A DNA stretch of 64,000 bases. It comes from Kordiimonas sp. SCSIO 12610. Lineage in GTDB: Bacteria; Pseudomonadota; Alphaproteobacteria; Sphingomonadales; Kordiimonadaceae. A program made the position numbers and the translations under genes. The DNA lies in contig NZ_CP073747.1 in assembly GCF_024398015.1 (NCBI RefSeq), positions 2,415,001 through 2,479,000 on the forward strand, written 5' to 3'. Shown in pieces: positions 1 to 9,497 of the stretch. The notes beneath the pieces are model-generated. The model was not told the origin of the DNA. It did no database searches and saw only the letters and a program-made list of their open reading frames with translations. Numbering within the stretch: the first letter of the stretch is position 1; each line of letters starts with the position of its first letter.

Positions 1-1
1 T

Positions 2-955
2 ATCATTCATACCCATTCCCCTGTTTTGAATTTTTGGCCTTTATACAGTGCGTTTAAAAACTCCTATCCAATCGTCTACGAGATCAGAGCCTTCTGGGAA
101 GACGCAGCAGTTAACCACGGCTCTACATCGTTCGGAAGTCCAAGATACAGAAGCACAAAAACACTGGAAACATTGGCAATGGAACGTGCTTCCCATGTTA
201 TTACAATATGTAATGGGTTGAAGCGCGATATTCTATCGCGTGGTATCGCCCCTTCAAAGGTAAGCGTGGTCCCCAATGCTGTTGAGGTTAACCGCTTTCC
301 GCCCATTAAAGAGCGTAATATAAAATTAGCCCAGAACCTTAATCTTGAAGGGTATTTCACGCTGGGGTTTGCAGGATCATTCTATGACTATGAAGGTTTA
401 GACCTTCTAATCGAAGCCCTGCCCCTTATTCATAGTAAACACCCAAAGACAAAAATTCTTCTGGTGGGGGGCGGCCCTAAAGAAAATGACCTGAAAACAT
501 TAGTTGATAAGCTTGGATTATCGGACTTTGTTGTTTTCACTGGCAGGGTCCCGCAATCAGAAGTCAGGGACTATTACAGCATTGCTGATTTGATGGTTTA
601 TCCAAGATATTCAATGCGCCTCACAGAAACGGTTACCCCTTTAAAGCCTCTGGAAGCCATGTCCATGAAACGCACTGTTCTTGCGTCGGACGTGGGAGGA
701 CACCACGAATTAATAGAAGACCGCAAAACCGGTTTCTTATTTAAAGCAGGTGACAAATCAGATTTGGCTAACAAGGTATGTGATATTGCAAATTCAATTT
801 CTGAATTGCCTGCAATATTAAACAACGCGCGGCATTATGTGGAAAATGTTCGCAATTGGGAAAATAGCGTTGCGAAACACAAACCTATATATGAAAACCT
901 AATCAAGACATTTGCAAATCACCAACTTCATAAAGACATGGTCAACACTAGATGA
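2..955 (+). CDS. Glycosyltransferase family 4 (5' end outside window)
   Basis: GT-B fold glycosyltransferase that probably adds a sugar during surface polysaccharide assembly at the cytoplasmic face of the inner membrane. The reading frame is open to the left edge and begins with IIHTHSPV, the usual His-containing strand of GT4 N-terminal domains, so about 80-100 residues are missing; the TTG at 26 is internal. Seen further on are VVPNAVEV, the donor-domain start LGFAGSFYDYEGLD, LLVGGGP and the EAMSMKRTVLASDVGGHHELI segment typical of the nucleotide-sugar site of GT4 enzymes. Its stop overlaps the wecB start (ATGA), so the two are translationally coupled. Donor and acceptor sugars cannot be read from sequence. 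Confidence 0.85.
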   Translation: MIHTHSPVLNFWPLYSAFKNSYPIVYEIRAFWEDAAVNHGSTSFGSPRYRSTKTLETLAMERASHVITICNGLKRDILSRGIAPSKVSVVPNAVEVNRFPPIKERNIKLAQNLNLEGYFTLGFAGSFYDYEGLDLLIEALPLIHSKHPKTKILLVGGGPKENDLKTLVDKLGLSDFVVFTGRVPQSEVRDYYSIADLMVYPRYSMRLTETVTPLKPLEAMSMKRTVLASDVGGHHELIEDRKTGFLFKAGDKSDLANKVCDIANSISELPAILNNARHYVENVRNWENSVAKHKPIYENLIKTFANHQLHKDMVNTR

Positions 956-2070
956 AAATACTAACTGTTTTAGGAACGCGACCAGAAGCGATTAAAATGG
1001 CGCCAGTTATTTCTGTTCTGGCTGCAGACCCGAGATTTGAAAGTAAGGTCTGTGTGACAGGGCAACACCGAGGAATGCTTGATCAGGTTATTCGTTTTTT
1101 CGAAATCAACGTCGATTTTGACCTCAATGTTATGAAGGAAAACCAATCGCTTGCAGATACCACAAGCGCAATCTTAAAAGGGCTTGATGATATAATAAAG
1201 CAAGCATGCCCAGATCTTATTCTGGTGCACGGTGACACCAATACAACATTATCGGCAAGCCTTGCGGCATATTATAATCAGGTTGATATTGGTCACGTTG
1301 AAGCCGGCCTTAGAACACATGACCTTTATTCACCGTGGCCTGAAGAAGGCAACAGACGAATCACCGACCTTTTATCCAGTAAGTTTTTTGCACCAACTGA
1401 ACTCGCGAAAGCCAACCTTGTTAAGGAAGGTGTTGAGGCAACCAAGATTACTGTATCAGGCAATACAGTCGTTGACGCACTCTTGAATGCGAAAGCCCAC
1501 ATCGACAATAACCCTGCGCTTTCGAAAGACCTTCAAGACCGTTATAGCTTTCTGGACAAAAACAAACGGCTCATACTCGTAACCGGTCACCGCCGGGAAA
1601 ATTTCGGTAAAGGCGTGCAAGAGATTTGCAGTGCCTTGCAGAAAATCGCAAAAATGGATGATATCCAGATCATTTATCCCGTTCACAGGAACCCAAACAT
1701 TCAGGAACCCGTATTCGCCGCCTTGCAATCATCAGCGAATATTCATCTGATTCCCCCGCTCGACTATCCTGATTTTGTGTATTTGATGAACCGTTCGTAT
1801 TTAATTTTAACCGACTCTGGTGGTATCCAGGAAGAAGCCCCGTCCCTTAACAAACCCGTTCTCGTGATGAGAGATGTCACAGAGAGGCCCGAGGGTCTTA
1901 GAGCAGGGACATTAAAACTGGTTGGGACAAATGCAGAAAAAATAGTTGAGAATGTTCACACGCTATTAAGAGATAACGGCGCATATTCTGCCATGGCTAA
2001 CGCCGATAACCCTTACGGCGATGGTCAGGCATCGAAACGAATTGTGGACGCCCTCTATAATGATAAGTGA
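952..2070 (+). CDS. wecB: UDP-N-acetylglucosamine 2-epimerase (non-hydrolysing)
   Basis: Interconverts UDP-GlcNAc and UDP-ManNAc in the cytoplasm. The 372 residues match the family's usual length. Family signatures are visible: GTRPEAIKMAPV at the N terminus, VHGDTNTTLSASLAAYY, GHVEAGLRTHD, TGHRRENFG in the middle, and the C-terminal LTDSGGIQEEAP loop that binds the UDP moiety. It overlaps the upstream glycosyltransferase by 4 nt and the downstream dehydrogenase by 11 nt, which argues for one operon making UDP-ManNAcA for a capsule, exopolysaccharide or O-antigen repeat. Nothing unusual in the reading frame. Confidence 0.95.
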   Translation: MKILTVLGTRPEAIKMAPVISVLAADPRFESKVCVTGQHRGMLDQVIRFFEINVDFDLNVMKENQSLADTTSAILKGLDDIIKQACPDLILVHGDTNTTLSASLAAYYNQVDIGHVEAGLRTHDLYSPWPEEGNRRITDLLSSKFFAPTELAKANLVKEGVEATKITVSGNTVVDALLNAKAHIDNNPALSKDLQDRYSFLDKNKRLILVTGHRRENFGKGVQEICSALQKIAKMDDIQIIYPVHRNPNIQEPVFAALQSSANIHLIPPLDYPDFVYLMNRSYLILTDSGGIQEEAPSLNKPVLVMRDVTERPEGLRAGTLKLVGTNAEKIVENVHTLLRDNGAYSAMANADNPYGDGQASKRIVDALYNDK

Positions 2071-3310
2071 AACGACCGAATTTAAGTCAATATGCGTTGC
2101 AGGCCTTGGGTATATCGGCCTGCCAACAGCAGCACTGTTTGCCAAGTCTGGCATACAGGTGTTTGGATATGACGTTAATCCGTCAACAGTTGAAATCATT
2201 AACAATGGCCAAGCGCATATTAAAGAAGTTGACCTTGATGGATTGATACAAGGGGTAACCGCAAACGGTATGCTGACGGCATCCACAAAACCAAGCAAAG
2301 CGGATGTTTATATTCTTTGTGTACCAACACCGTTTTCAGATAACCAAAAACCCGACCTTAGTTTTCTTGAACAGGTTTTGGACGATATTGCGCCGCTGAT
2401 TAAAGTTGGCGACCTGATCATTATAGAATCCACCGTTCCACCGGGGACAACACGAAACATATGTACACTGCTAGAAGAAAAACGCCCTGACCTCAAGGAA
2501 GCTGGGGGTGCGGGAACAGCCTATTACGCTGCGCACTGCCCGGAACGTGTGTTACCGGGGCGTATTTTAATCGAATTGGTCCAAAACGACCGCATTATTG
2601 GTGGCATGACCGAGCCATGCGCGGACAAGGCCCGCAACCTCTATGAAACAGTTGTACGCGGCGAATGTTTTCTAACAACATCGCAAACAGCCGAACTCGC
2701 CAAATTGTCTGAAAATGCTTTTCGTGATGTCAATATTGCCTTCGCCAATGAACTTTCGGTTATTGCTGGAAAATTAGACATTGATGTTTGGGAGCTCATT
2801 TCACTCGCTAACAAGCACCCGCGTGTGAATATACTAAACCCAGGGCCCGGTGTTGGTGGCCATTGCATCGCGGTTGATCCATGGTTCATTGTTGATGCAG
2901 CGCCAGAAGAGACAAAGCTTATCAAAACAGCGCGTTCTATTAATGATAGTATGCCGCAGAATGTTGTCGAGCGTATTCAAACAGCTGCTGAAAAACTGAA
3001 GACACCGAAAATTGCTTGCCTCGGCCTTGCGTTCAAAGCCGATATTGATGACCTGAGATCAAGTCCGGCGCTGGAAATCACTGAAAAACTGGCATGTAAT
3101 GATAGCTATGAGGTTCTGGCAGTAGAACCAAACATCAAACATTTGCCTTCGTCATTACAAAATGGAAATGTTGAATTCACTTCATTACAGGACGCACTTA
3201 AACGCGCGGACATTGTTGCCCTCTTGGTGGACCATACCCAATTCAAGCGGATTAACAGAAAACAACTACTTGATAAAATTATCATAGATACAAGGGGGCT
3301 TTGGAGTTAA
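2060..3310 (+). CDS. wecC: UDP-N-acetyl-D-mannosamine dehydrogenase
   Basis: NAD-dependent four-electron oxidation of UDP-ManNAc to UDP-ManNAcA. The chosen ATG at 2060 gives 416 residues and puts the Rossmann motif GLGYIGLPTAALFA close to the N terminus; an upstream in-frame start at 2021 would add 13 residues that do not look like the family. The C-terminal active-site segment GPGVGGHCIAVDPWF carries the catalytic Cys, and GLAFKADIDDLRSSPA is the usual UDP-glucose/GDP-mannose dehydrogenase C-domain motif. Related UDP-glucose dehydrogenases share the fold, but the adjacent wecB makes the ManNAc substrate the best call. Its end marks the end of the visible polysaccharide operon; no clear terminator follows. 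Confidence 0.92.
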   Translation: MISETTEFKSICVAGLGYIGLPTAALFAKSGIQVFGYDVNPSTVEIINNGQAHIKEVDLDGLIQGVTANGMLTASTKPSKADVYILCVPTPFSDNQKPDLSFLEQVLDDIAPLIKVGDLIIIESTVPPGTTRNICTLLEEKRPDLKEAGGAGTAYYAAHCPERVLPGRILIELVQNDRIIGGMTEPCADKARNLYETVVRGECFLTTSQTAELAKLSENAFRDVNIAFANELSVIAGKLDIDVWELISLANKHPRVNILNPGPGVGGHCIAVDPWFIVDAAPEETKLIKTARSINDSMPQNVVERIQTAAEKLKTPKIACLGLAFKADIDDLRSSPALEITEKLACNDSYEVLAVEPNIKHLPSSLQNGNVEFTSLQDALKRADIVALLVDHTQFKRINRKQLLDKIIIDTRGLWS

Positions 3311-3360
3311 TCAAAGCCCTACTTAAATTCCGACCATAGTTTATATAGGTCAGGCTATAT

Positions 3361-3789
3361 TTAAGCCATGGCAATATATTCTTTAAGCGCTTCGGCTTCT
3401 TGCTCTGTTTCCTGAAGACGTTCTTTGACCAAATCACCGATGGATACAATTCCGATTAGGTTGCCATTATCCACCACAGGAATGTGGCGTATCTTTTTTG
3501 CGGTCATTAATGCCATAAGCTGCTGTACTGTATCATCGCTTTTACATGTAAAAACCCGTTGGGTCATAAGATGATCAACGGTATCGCTGAGGGCATCCGC
3601 ACCCTTCTCTGCAATCCCGCGCACAACATCACGTTCCGAGATTATCCCGCATAATTTACCATTTTCGATGATTGGGACGGCCCCTATTTTATGCTCGCCA
3701 AACAATTTTGATATTTCGAGAACAGATGTTGTTTTCGTAACAGAAATAACATCACGGTTCTTATTTCCCAAAATTTGACTAACATTCAT
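3361..3789 (-). CDS. CBS-pair domain protein
   Basis: A 142-residue protein made almost entirely of two CBS domains (about residues 10-65 and 75-130), the Bateman module that binds adenosyl ligands. Seen are VPIIENGKLCGIISERDVVRGI and the second IRHIPVVDNGNLIGIVSIGDLVK, each with the typical (S/G)xxDxxR-type C-terminal strand. The start is supported by GGAGG nine bases upstream. It is monocistronic and convergent with wecC. Stand-alone proteins of this type are common in alphaproteobacteria and are presumed energy or redox sensors; no partner can be inferred here. Confidence 0.88.
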   Translation of the reverse strand: MNVSQILGNKNRDVISVTKTTSVLEISKLFGEHKIGAVPIIENGKLCGIISERDVVRGIAEKGADALSDTVDHLMTQRVFTCKSDDTVQQLMALMTAKKIRHIPVVDNGNLIGIVSIGDLVKERLQETEQEAEALKEYIAMA

Positions 3790-4032
3790 ATGGAATTCCC
3801 TCCTAATGGTTTGAACTTACTCCGCCCTCTCTAACAAAACATAGTATGCCTGTTTTTTGTTTTTTTTGCAAAATTTGGTTCATTATTATGGCCTAACTGC
3901 TTATTGTTAGGGCCGATAAAGGTTGGGTGCGTTCTTAGACCGCAGTCACAGATCAAATAAAAACTCTATGGTGTCGGCAAAATTAGTAAAATAGTCGCAT
4001 CGATATAATGCGGCCACTATAAGGAAATCATT

Positions 4033-4320
4033 ATGAAAAAAGCTCTGGCAGTAATAGGGTTTTGCTTGATTGTGAGTGTCATTAGTTTTGTTGGCATTCG
4101 TGAATATATGGAATCAGAAGGCATTGATTTTACAATTCACGGTCAGATTGCCATGGGCATTGGTATTTTCTTTACCATGTTAATTGGATTTGGCCTGATG
4201 GCACTTCTATTTTTCAGCAATAAAAACGGTCATGATGAAGTTGTTTATGAACTAAGTTCTGAAGACGGCTACAAGGCATATTCAAACAACAGCTCTGACG
4301 AAAATAACCAACAGGGATAA
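4033..4320 (+). CDS. Small two-helix membrane protein of unknown function
   Basis: A 95-residue protein with two hydrophobic segments (about residues 5-22 and 38-62) and a polar, acidic tail rich in Ser and Asn. AAGGA precedes the ATG. It lies 11 bp upstream of the MscS-type channel gene on the same strand, so co-transcription is likely. I do not recognise a family; the layout fits an inner-membrane protein with both ends on the same side. A function linked to the channel is inference from position only. Confidence 0.65.
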   Translation: MKKALAVIGFCLIVSVISFVGIREYMESEGIDFTIHGQIAMGIGIFFTMLIGFGLMALLFFSNKNGHDEVVYELSSEDGYKAYSNNSSDENNQQG

Positions 4321-4331
4321 ATATTCTTTTC

Positions 4332-5459
4332 ATGGAAAGCTTCAATGACTTTTGGATACTCGTGCAGGACGTCTGGAATAACGGCCTTTACGGTATAAAC
4401 ATAAGTAAAATCATCATTGCATTCGGGATTTTCTCTATTTTCCTGATCGCTCGCAATCTTTTCACGCGCCTTATTTTAAATAGAATAAAAAAATGGGCAT
4501 CAAAAACTGAAACAGAAATTGATGATGCGGTCGTTGAGGCAATTGAACCGCCAGTGCGCTTTATTCCGATCGTTATGGGTATTTTCTTCGCAACCGAATA
4601 TATAGGCCTGAACGGTGATACAGCCGAATTCGCGGAAGCCTTAAATCGTTCGCTGATCGCATTCTTGATTTTCTGGGCGCTCTTTAGAGCGTCTGAGCCC
4701 GTCGGTGGACTGCTTCAAAAAGCGGATAAGTTTCTCACGTCCTCAATGATTATCTGGCTCGCGAAAGCAATCAGGATTGCCTTTGCGCTATTGGGGGCAG
4801 CTACAATTCTGGAAATTTGGGGCATCCATGTTGGCCCTCTGATCGCTGGCCTTGGCCTTTTCGGGGTTGCCGTTGCCTTGGGCGCACAAGACCTCTTTAA
4901 AAACCTGATCGCGGGCCTGTTTATAATCGGCGAAAAACGTTTCCATCCGGGGGATTGGATTTTAGTCAAAGGCGTTGTCGAAGGCACTGTCGAGCAGATC
5001 GGTTTCAGAACAACAACCATCCGCAGGTTTGATAAAGCCCCTGTTTATGTTCCAAATGCACAATTATCCGATAATGCCGTTACGAACTTTTCCCGAATGA
5101 CATTTCGCAGGATTAAATGGCTGATTGGATTGGAATATAGATCAAGCGCTGATCAACTGGAAAAAGTACGAGAAGGCATCGAAACTTACCTTAGCAACAA
5201 CCCTGCTTTTGCAAAACCTGATGAAACAGCGACCTTTGTACGAATTGATAGGTTCTCGGATAGCTCAATTGATATTCTTTTATACTGCTTCACCAAAACT
5301 ACCGATTGGCTGGAATGGCTTGCAATCAAGGAACAATTGCTGATCGAAATCAAACGTATTGTTGAAAACGCGGGAACCGGATTTGCTTTCCCTTCGCAGT
5401 CGCTTTACGTCGAAGCCTTGCCTGAGGATATTGAAATACCGATGTTGGGCCAAAAATAA
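4332..5459 (+). CDS. MscS-family mechanosensitive ion channel
   Basis: Inner-membrane tension-gated channel that releases solutes on hypo-osmotic shock. The 375 residues contain several N-terminal hydrophobic segments and then the MscS core: the pore helix region GPLIAGLGLFGVAVALGAQDL (Gly/Ala-rich, about residues 165-185), FIIGEKRFHPGDWILV at the start of the beta domain, and VEQIGFRTTTIRRFD typical of the MscS middle domain. It sits between a small membrane protein and a thioesterase gene, 11 bp from each, suggesting one transcription unit. The N-terminal extension beyond the three-helix core makes it one of the larger alphaproteobacterial variants rather than E. coli MscS itself. Confidence 0.9.
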   Translation: MESFNDFWILVQDVWNNGLYGINISKIIIAFGIFSIFLIARNLFTRLILNRIKKWASKTETEIDDAVVEAIEPPVRFIPIVMGIFFATEYIGLNGDTAEFAEALNRSLIAFLIFWALFRASEPVGGLLQKADKFLTSSMIIWLAKAIRIAFALLGAATILEIWGIHVGPLIAGLGLFGVAVALGAQDLFKNLIAGLFIIGEKRFHPGDWILVKGVVEGTVEQIGFRTTTIRRFDKAPVYVPNAQLSDNAVTNFSRMTFRRIKWLIGLEYRSSADQLEKVREGIETYLSNNPAFAKPDETATFVRIDRFSDSSIDILLYCFTKTTDWLEWLAIKEQLLIEIKRIVENAGTGFAFPSQSLYVEALPEDIEIPMLGQK

Positions 5460-5470
5460 AGGACACAATC

Positions 5471-5851
5471 ATGCCAAATACAGGCCGTCAGGCAACAATT
5501 CGCACAGTGCCGCAACCTTCTGAATTGAATGTAAACGGAAATATCTTTGGTGGATGGGTGTTATCTCAAATGGATATCGCGGGCGGCGTTGTTGCTGGTC
5601 GCCGCGCAAACGGTTCCGTTGCAACAGTAGCGATTGAAGGTATGAAGTTCCATCAACCGATTGAGGTCGGTGATGTCGTCAGTGTCTATGCTGAGGTTGA
5701 AAAAGTTGGCCGCACGTCGATAACTGTCTCCATAGATGTCTACGCCGACTGCGGCACGAAAGAACCTCACAAGGTTACCGAAGGCAAATATATCTTCGTC
5801 GCGATCGATAAAAACGGCAAACCCCGCGCCGTTGACAATGCCAGCGATTAA
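5471..5851 (+). CDS. yciA: Acyl-CoA thioesterase, YciA-like hotdog fold
   Basis: Hydrolyses acyl-CoA to free acid and CoA in the cytoplasm. At 126 residues it has the expected size of a single hotdog domain. The segment [20 protein letters not shown] contains the family's N-G-x-I-F-G-G-W signature with the catalytic Asp in MDIAGG, and [24 protein letters not shown] is the usual central strand. AAAGGA precedes the ATG. The 3' end overlaps the 3' end of the oppositely oriented arsH by 4 bp, so the two convergent genes share their stop region. Confidence 0.9.
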   Translation: MPNTGRQATIRTVPQPSELNVNGNIFGGWVLSQMDIAGGVVAGRRANGSVATVAIEGMKFHQPIEVGDVVSVYAEVEKVGRTSITVSIDVYADCGTKEPHKVTEGKYIFVAIDKNGKPRAVDNASD

Positions 5852-6564
5852 ACGCTTCGCTGGTTAACACGTTTAATCAGGGCCTCACCACTTTCAACAC
5901 GCTCAGAATACCTGTCCGTCAGATAATCAGAATGTTGCCTGGTCAACAGAGTAAACTTCATCAGTTCTTCCATCACATCAACAATCCTGTTGTAATAGCC
6001 TGATGGTTTCATCCGCCCATCCTCTTCAAATTCAAGGAATGCCTTCGCAACCGACGATTGGTTCGGAATGGTGATCATGCGCATCCAGCGTCCAAGAACA
6101 CGTAACTGATTGATCACATTGAAAGATTGCGATCCACCGCAAACCTGCATTACCGCAAGTGTTTTACCTTGTGTTGGACGAACCGCACCTAGGCTTAGCG
6201 GTATCCAGTCGATCTGAGCTTTCATGATACCAGTCATACTTCCATGACGCTCGGGCGAACACCAAACCTGACCTTCCGACCAAATCACAAGCTCCCTAAG
6301 CTCTTGAACTTTTGGGTGATTTTCGTCTTCATCATCCGGTAATGGCAATCCTGAAGGATTGAAAACCCGGGTTTCTGCTCCCATGGCCTCTAATATACGG
6401 ACACATTCCTCAATAACGAGCTTACTGTATGACCGATCCCGCAACGAGCCGTACAGCAGTAGAATTCGAGGTTTATGCTCTAATGGTTCGGCCCTAAAGG
6501 CATCGGTAGTTGGACACTCAAACTGACCAGAGTTGATATGGGGCATATGATCAAACTTAGACAT
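5848..6564 (-). CDS. arsH: ArsH-type NADPH-dependent FMN reductase
   Basis: Flavoprotein of the NADPH:FMN oxidoreductase family; characterised ArsH proteins oxidise trivalent organoarsenicals or act as quinone/azo reductases. Seen are [14 protein letters not shown] (FMN phosphate loop), [21 protein letters not shown] and [13 protein letters not shown], all strong ArsH hallmarks, and a C-terminal region ending in [10 protein letters not shown]. The ATG at 6564 is preferred over a GTG six bases upstream because GAGG lies five bases before it (238 residues). No arsR, arsB, acr3 or arsC is nearby, so this copy stands alone; a role in general flavin-dependent reduction is as likely as arsenic resistance. 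Confidence 0.88.
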   Translation of the reverse strand: MSKFDHMPHINSGQFECPTTDAFRAEPLEHKPRILLLYGSLRDRSYSKLVIEECVRILEAMGAETRVFNPSGLPLPDDEDENHPKVQELRELVIWSEGQVWCSPERHGSMTGIMKAQIDWIPLSLGAVRPTQGKTLAVMQVCGGSQSFNVINQLRVLGRWMRMITIPNQSSVAKAFLEFEEDGRMKPSGYYNRIVDVMEELMKFTLLTRQHSDYLTDRYSERVESGEALIKRVNQRSV

Positions 6565-6691
6565 TTTCACCTCAAAGCATCGCTATAATTCATAACAATA
6601 TGCAATGCCTCAAAATCGCAGAAAATACCAGTTCAGAAATATGACAAATTGACTACCAGATATTATGCTAGTGCGGGGAATAACGCTAATT

Positions 6692-7057
6692 CTAGTTTGG
6701 TTCTTGCGCCTTGGGCTCAGCACTTAAGTCCACACCGGACTTTTCAACCTGATCAGCACAATATAACGCAATACTATCAAGAAGTTGCCGACTTTCGGGC
6801 CCAATCTCGTTTCTCGCCAGTTCAGCTGCTAAATCCAGAAAACGCTCGAAATCCATGCGCTTTTGGAATTCCTGCATCGTACAATCACACAGCGCTTTAC
6901 AGGCCACTTCCCCAACACTTGGTACACAGCTTCTCATGCATTTTTGATGCTCCACGCCTATCAAAGCTTCAGGGATTTTTGTATCTTGCGCAGACAGTCC
7001 AATTGATAAAGTTAAGACAGTCCAAAACCCAATAATAATGCTTGATAGTCTTGCCAT
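6692..7057 (-). CDS. Exported Cys-containing hypothetical protein
   Basis: The ATG at 7057 gives 121 residues beginning with a clear signal peptide (MARLSSIIIGFWTVLTLSIG, probable cleavage after LSA). An upstream in-frame start at 7090 would bury that signal. The mature part has five cysteines in KCMRSCVPSVGEVACKALCDC, spaced like a small disulfide or metal-binding cluster, then an amphipathic helical region and one further Cys in IALYCADQ. I recognise no family. It lies between arsH and the TPR gene on the same strand. Periplasmic location is inferred from the signal peptide. Confidence 0.6.
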   Translation of the reverse strand: MARLSSIIIGFWTVLTLSIGLSAQDTKIPEALIGVEHQKCMRSCVPSVGEVACKALCDCTMQEFQKRMDFERFLDLAAELARNEIGPESRQLLDSIALYCADQVEKSGVDLSAEPKAQEPN

Positions 7058-7173
7058 GGTTTTAACGTCCTCCACACATAACATAATCATTTATGAACTT
7101 TATTCTGGAATAAGGCCAGAAAGATGGCAATTTTTCTTTTATAAAACGCTTTTTGGATAAAGCCGTTATAGGC

Positions 7174-9369
7174 TTAAGTCTTTTGCGACAAAATTAATGG
7201 TCTCAAAGCACGAGCGGTCCAGCTATCCAAATCAATTGTTTCAGGCGCTACCGCCTCTGCCTTTGTGCGCGCATACTCGGCGTCTTCATACCGTTCTTCG
7301 CATTCCTTTAAAAACCCGGCATAAAGCGCCCAATTCTCAAAATTATCCGGTGTCAATTCGATCGCCCGCTCAAATGCTTCTTCAACCAAGGCGCTATCAG
7401 CTTCCATCATGAAAAGATATTGCCCATATGCGCGCCATGCATCGGCGTTATCACTGTCGATTTCTAAAGAGCGTTCAAAATGATCCCGCGCAGCATCCTT
7501 ACGGCCCTGCACATATCTGATTAATCCAATATCCTGATCAACAGTCCCACAAGCATTATCGAGTGTTTGCGCGCGCAGTAACGCTTCTTCCGCGTCTTCG
7601 ATGTTCCCGACATCGTAAAGCAGCATACAACCATATTCATGCCATGCAAAATGATCATCCGGTGACAGCGATACCGCCTTGTTCAAAAGTTCAGCTGCTT
7701 GCGCGCTATCAGGTTTCACATAACGCATAAGCCTGCCAACAAGAGCACATGCATATGCATTGTCTGTGTCGAGTTCGATCAATTGCAGCGCTTCATTGAT
7801 CACAAGGTCTGGCCTGTAGAGGCCAAACTGCGCCAACCAGACAATATCATATAATGCAGCGATATGATCAGGCTTCAGTTCCAAGGTTTTCGAAAGTGCT
7901 TCCCACGCCTTTTCCATATTTTCCAGATGATAGAGCGATAATTGGCCTAATTTATGCCATGCCCACGTATAATCAGGGCTTAACTTGATCGCTGCTCTAA
8001 GATGGGTTTCTGCTTCTTCAAATTCAGACCCGAGTTCAAACAAAACGGCACCCAAATAAGCGTGTGCCCAGTCGTAATTGGGGTCCGATTTCAATGCAGC
8101 ACGTAGCCACTTTTCTGCTTGTTTTCTGTCTTTTAGTGCCAAATAATAAACTTGAGCCAAATGCGTTAAGGACCATGCACTATCAGGGGCTAACTCGCAC
8201 GCCTTTGTCAGCAGTTGAACACCCTCGTCAAGCTTATCGGCTTTTTCCCAACACAACCATCCAAGTCTGGTCAAAATATCATGGTCGAAAGGATTTAAAT
8301 CCAGGGCCCGACGATAGTAGGTTTCAGCGGTTTCCACATCGTTCAAATCATTATGGTACAAAATACCAATTCGTCGGATCGCTGCGGCGTCACCTTTGTC
8401 CAACTCTAACACCCGCTTGTAATAAACAAGGGCCTTTTTGGGTTGATTTAACTGCTCTTCGTACAAAGCAGCTAAGTTAAACAACGCTGGAACATCACCG
8501 ACATCCAGTTCAATCGCGCGCAGAAACGCCCGTTCTGCCTTACCTGGGCAATTCTCTTTGATATATCGCACTAACCCAAGATGAAAATATGCCCATTGAT
8601 ATTCAGGCCACAAGCGAACTGCCTCCTCAAGGGAACGTTCCGCTTCATCATACGCTTCATTTTGCCTGTAAAGGCTCCAGCCTAACCATCCATAATAATA
8701 GCATTCTTTCGGATCGAGGCTAATTGCATGCCTTAGCATAGCCTGCCCCTCGTCAGCACGGCCCATAAAATCGGCAAGCATAATACCAAGCTTGCCCCAT
8801 ACCCAATCATCCGTCGGGTCTTCTTCGAGCGCACGTCTATACGCGCTTTCCGCTTCGTCATATTTTTGAAGATGAACGCTCAACAGATGCCCATACTGAG
8901 CCCACGCCCAAGTATCACTTGGGTCAATCTCAATCACCTGCTCCCAAATATTTTCTGCTCGTGTCCAGTTTTGTTTGGCTTCGGCAAGTTTCGCTTCAGT
9001 GATTGCCTCGTTCTTGTGGTCAACGCCCGCCATGTGCGGTGGCTGGAACAGTTTCTTTGCACGCTTTGGGCTTGCGGTTGCCCTCATACTCAGGGCTTCA
9101 ATCGCACCTTCAGCTTCCTCAAGGTCAGGTTCGATCTCAAGTGCGCGCTTAAAGGCTGTTGCCGCTTCACCGCGTTTACCAGGCTGCGCAGCCAGAATAT
9201 TGCCAAGCACCTGCCAAGCCGACGCATTTTTGGGGGTCAAACTTAATACAGCACGAGCTGTTGTCTCAGCAGAATCCAAAGCGCCCTCAGCGATTTGCCG
9301 AGACGCCAGTTCCAGGAATTCCTGCGCGGTTGATGATATGTCTGCCTGAATAGCCATAAGAAACAGCAT
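7174..9369 (-). CDS. Large tetratricopeptide repeat protein
   Basis: A 731-residue protein consisting nearly end to end of about 18-20 TPR units of 34-38 residues, with no signal peptide or membrane segment. Units carry the usual A/G-Y-A-F pattern (for example AESAYRRALEEDPTDDWVWG and AETYYRRALDLNPFDHDILT), and an aromatic Trp or Tyr recurs at the start of helix A (WAWAQYG, WVWGKLG, WAYFHLG, WAWHKLG, FAWHEYG). An in-frame ATG at 9357 is an alternative start; neither has a good ribosome-binding site. Such proteins are scaffolds; partner and pathway cannot be read from this context, where flanking genes are unrelated. Confidence 0.8.
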   Translation of the reverse strand: MLFLMAIQADISSTAQEFLELASRQIAEGALDSAETTARAVLSLTPKNASAWQVLGNILAAQPGKRGEAATAFKRALEIEPDLEEAEGAIEALSMRATASPKRAKKLFQPPHMAGVDHKNEAITEAKLAEAKQNWTRAENIWEQVIEIDPSDTWAWAQYGHLLSVHLQKYDEAESAYRRALEEDPTDDWVWGKLGIMLADFMGRADEGQAMLRHAISLDPKECYYYGWLGWSLYRQNEAYDEAERSLEEAVRLWPEYQWAYFHLGLVRYIKENCPGKAERAFLRAIELDVGDVPALFNLAALYEEQLNQPKKALVYYKRVLELDKGDAAAIRRIGILYHNDLNDVETAETYYRRALDLNPFDHDILTRLGWLCWEKADKLDEGVQLLTKACELAPDSAWSLTHLAQVYYLALKDRKQAEKWLRAALKSDPNYDWAHAYLGAVLFELGSEFEEAETHLRAAIKLSPDYTWAWHKLGQLSLYHLENMEKAWEALSKTLELKPDHIAALYDIVWLAQFGLYRPDLVINEALQLIELDTDNAYACALVGRLMRYVKPDSAQAAELLNKAVSLSPDDHFAWHEYGCMLLYDVGNIEDAEEALLRAQTLDNACGTVDQDIGLIRYVQGRKDAARDHFERSLEIDSDNADAWRAYGQYLFMMEADSALVEEAFERAIELTPDNFENWALYAGFLKECEERYEDAEYARTKAEAVAPETIDLDSWTARALRPLILSQKT

Positions 9370-9497
9370 TTATACTGAGACTAAGTAAAAAACCAGTATA
9401 TTATTGAGAAGTATTTTTATTAAAACTGTCGATATATGTTCGGGCGCTACAAAACAGTATTTGTATAAACTACTGATACGCTCTGGAACATGGACAC

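Noticed and set aside
8064-8480. 138-residue plus-strand ORF inside the TPR gene
   Set aside because: Shadow of repeated TPR codons; no family features.
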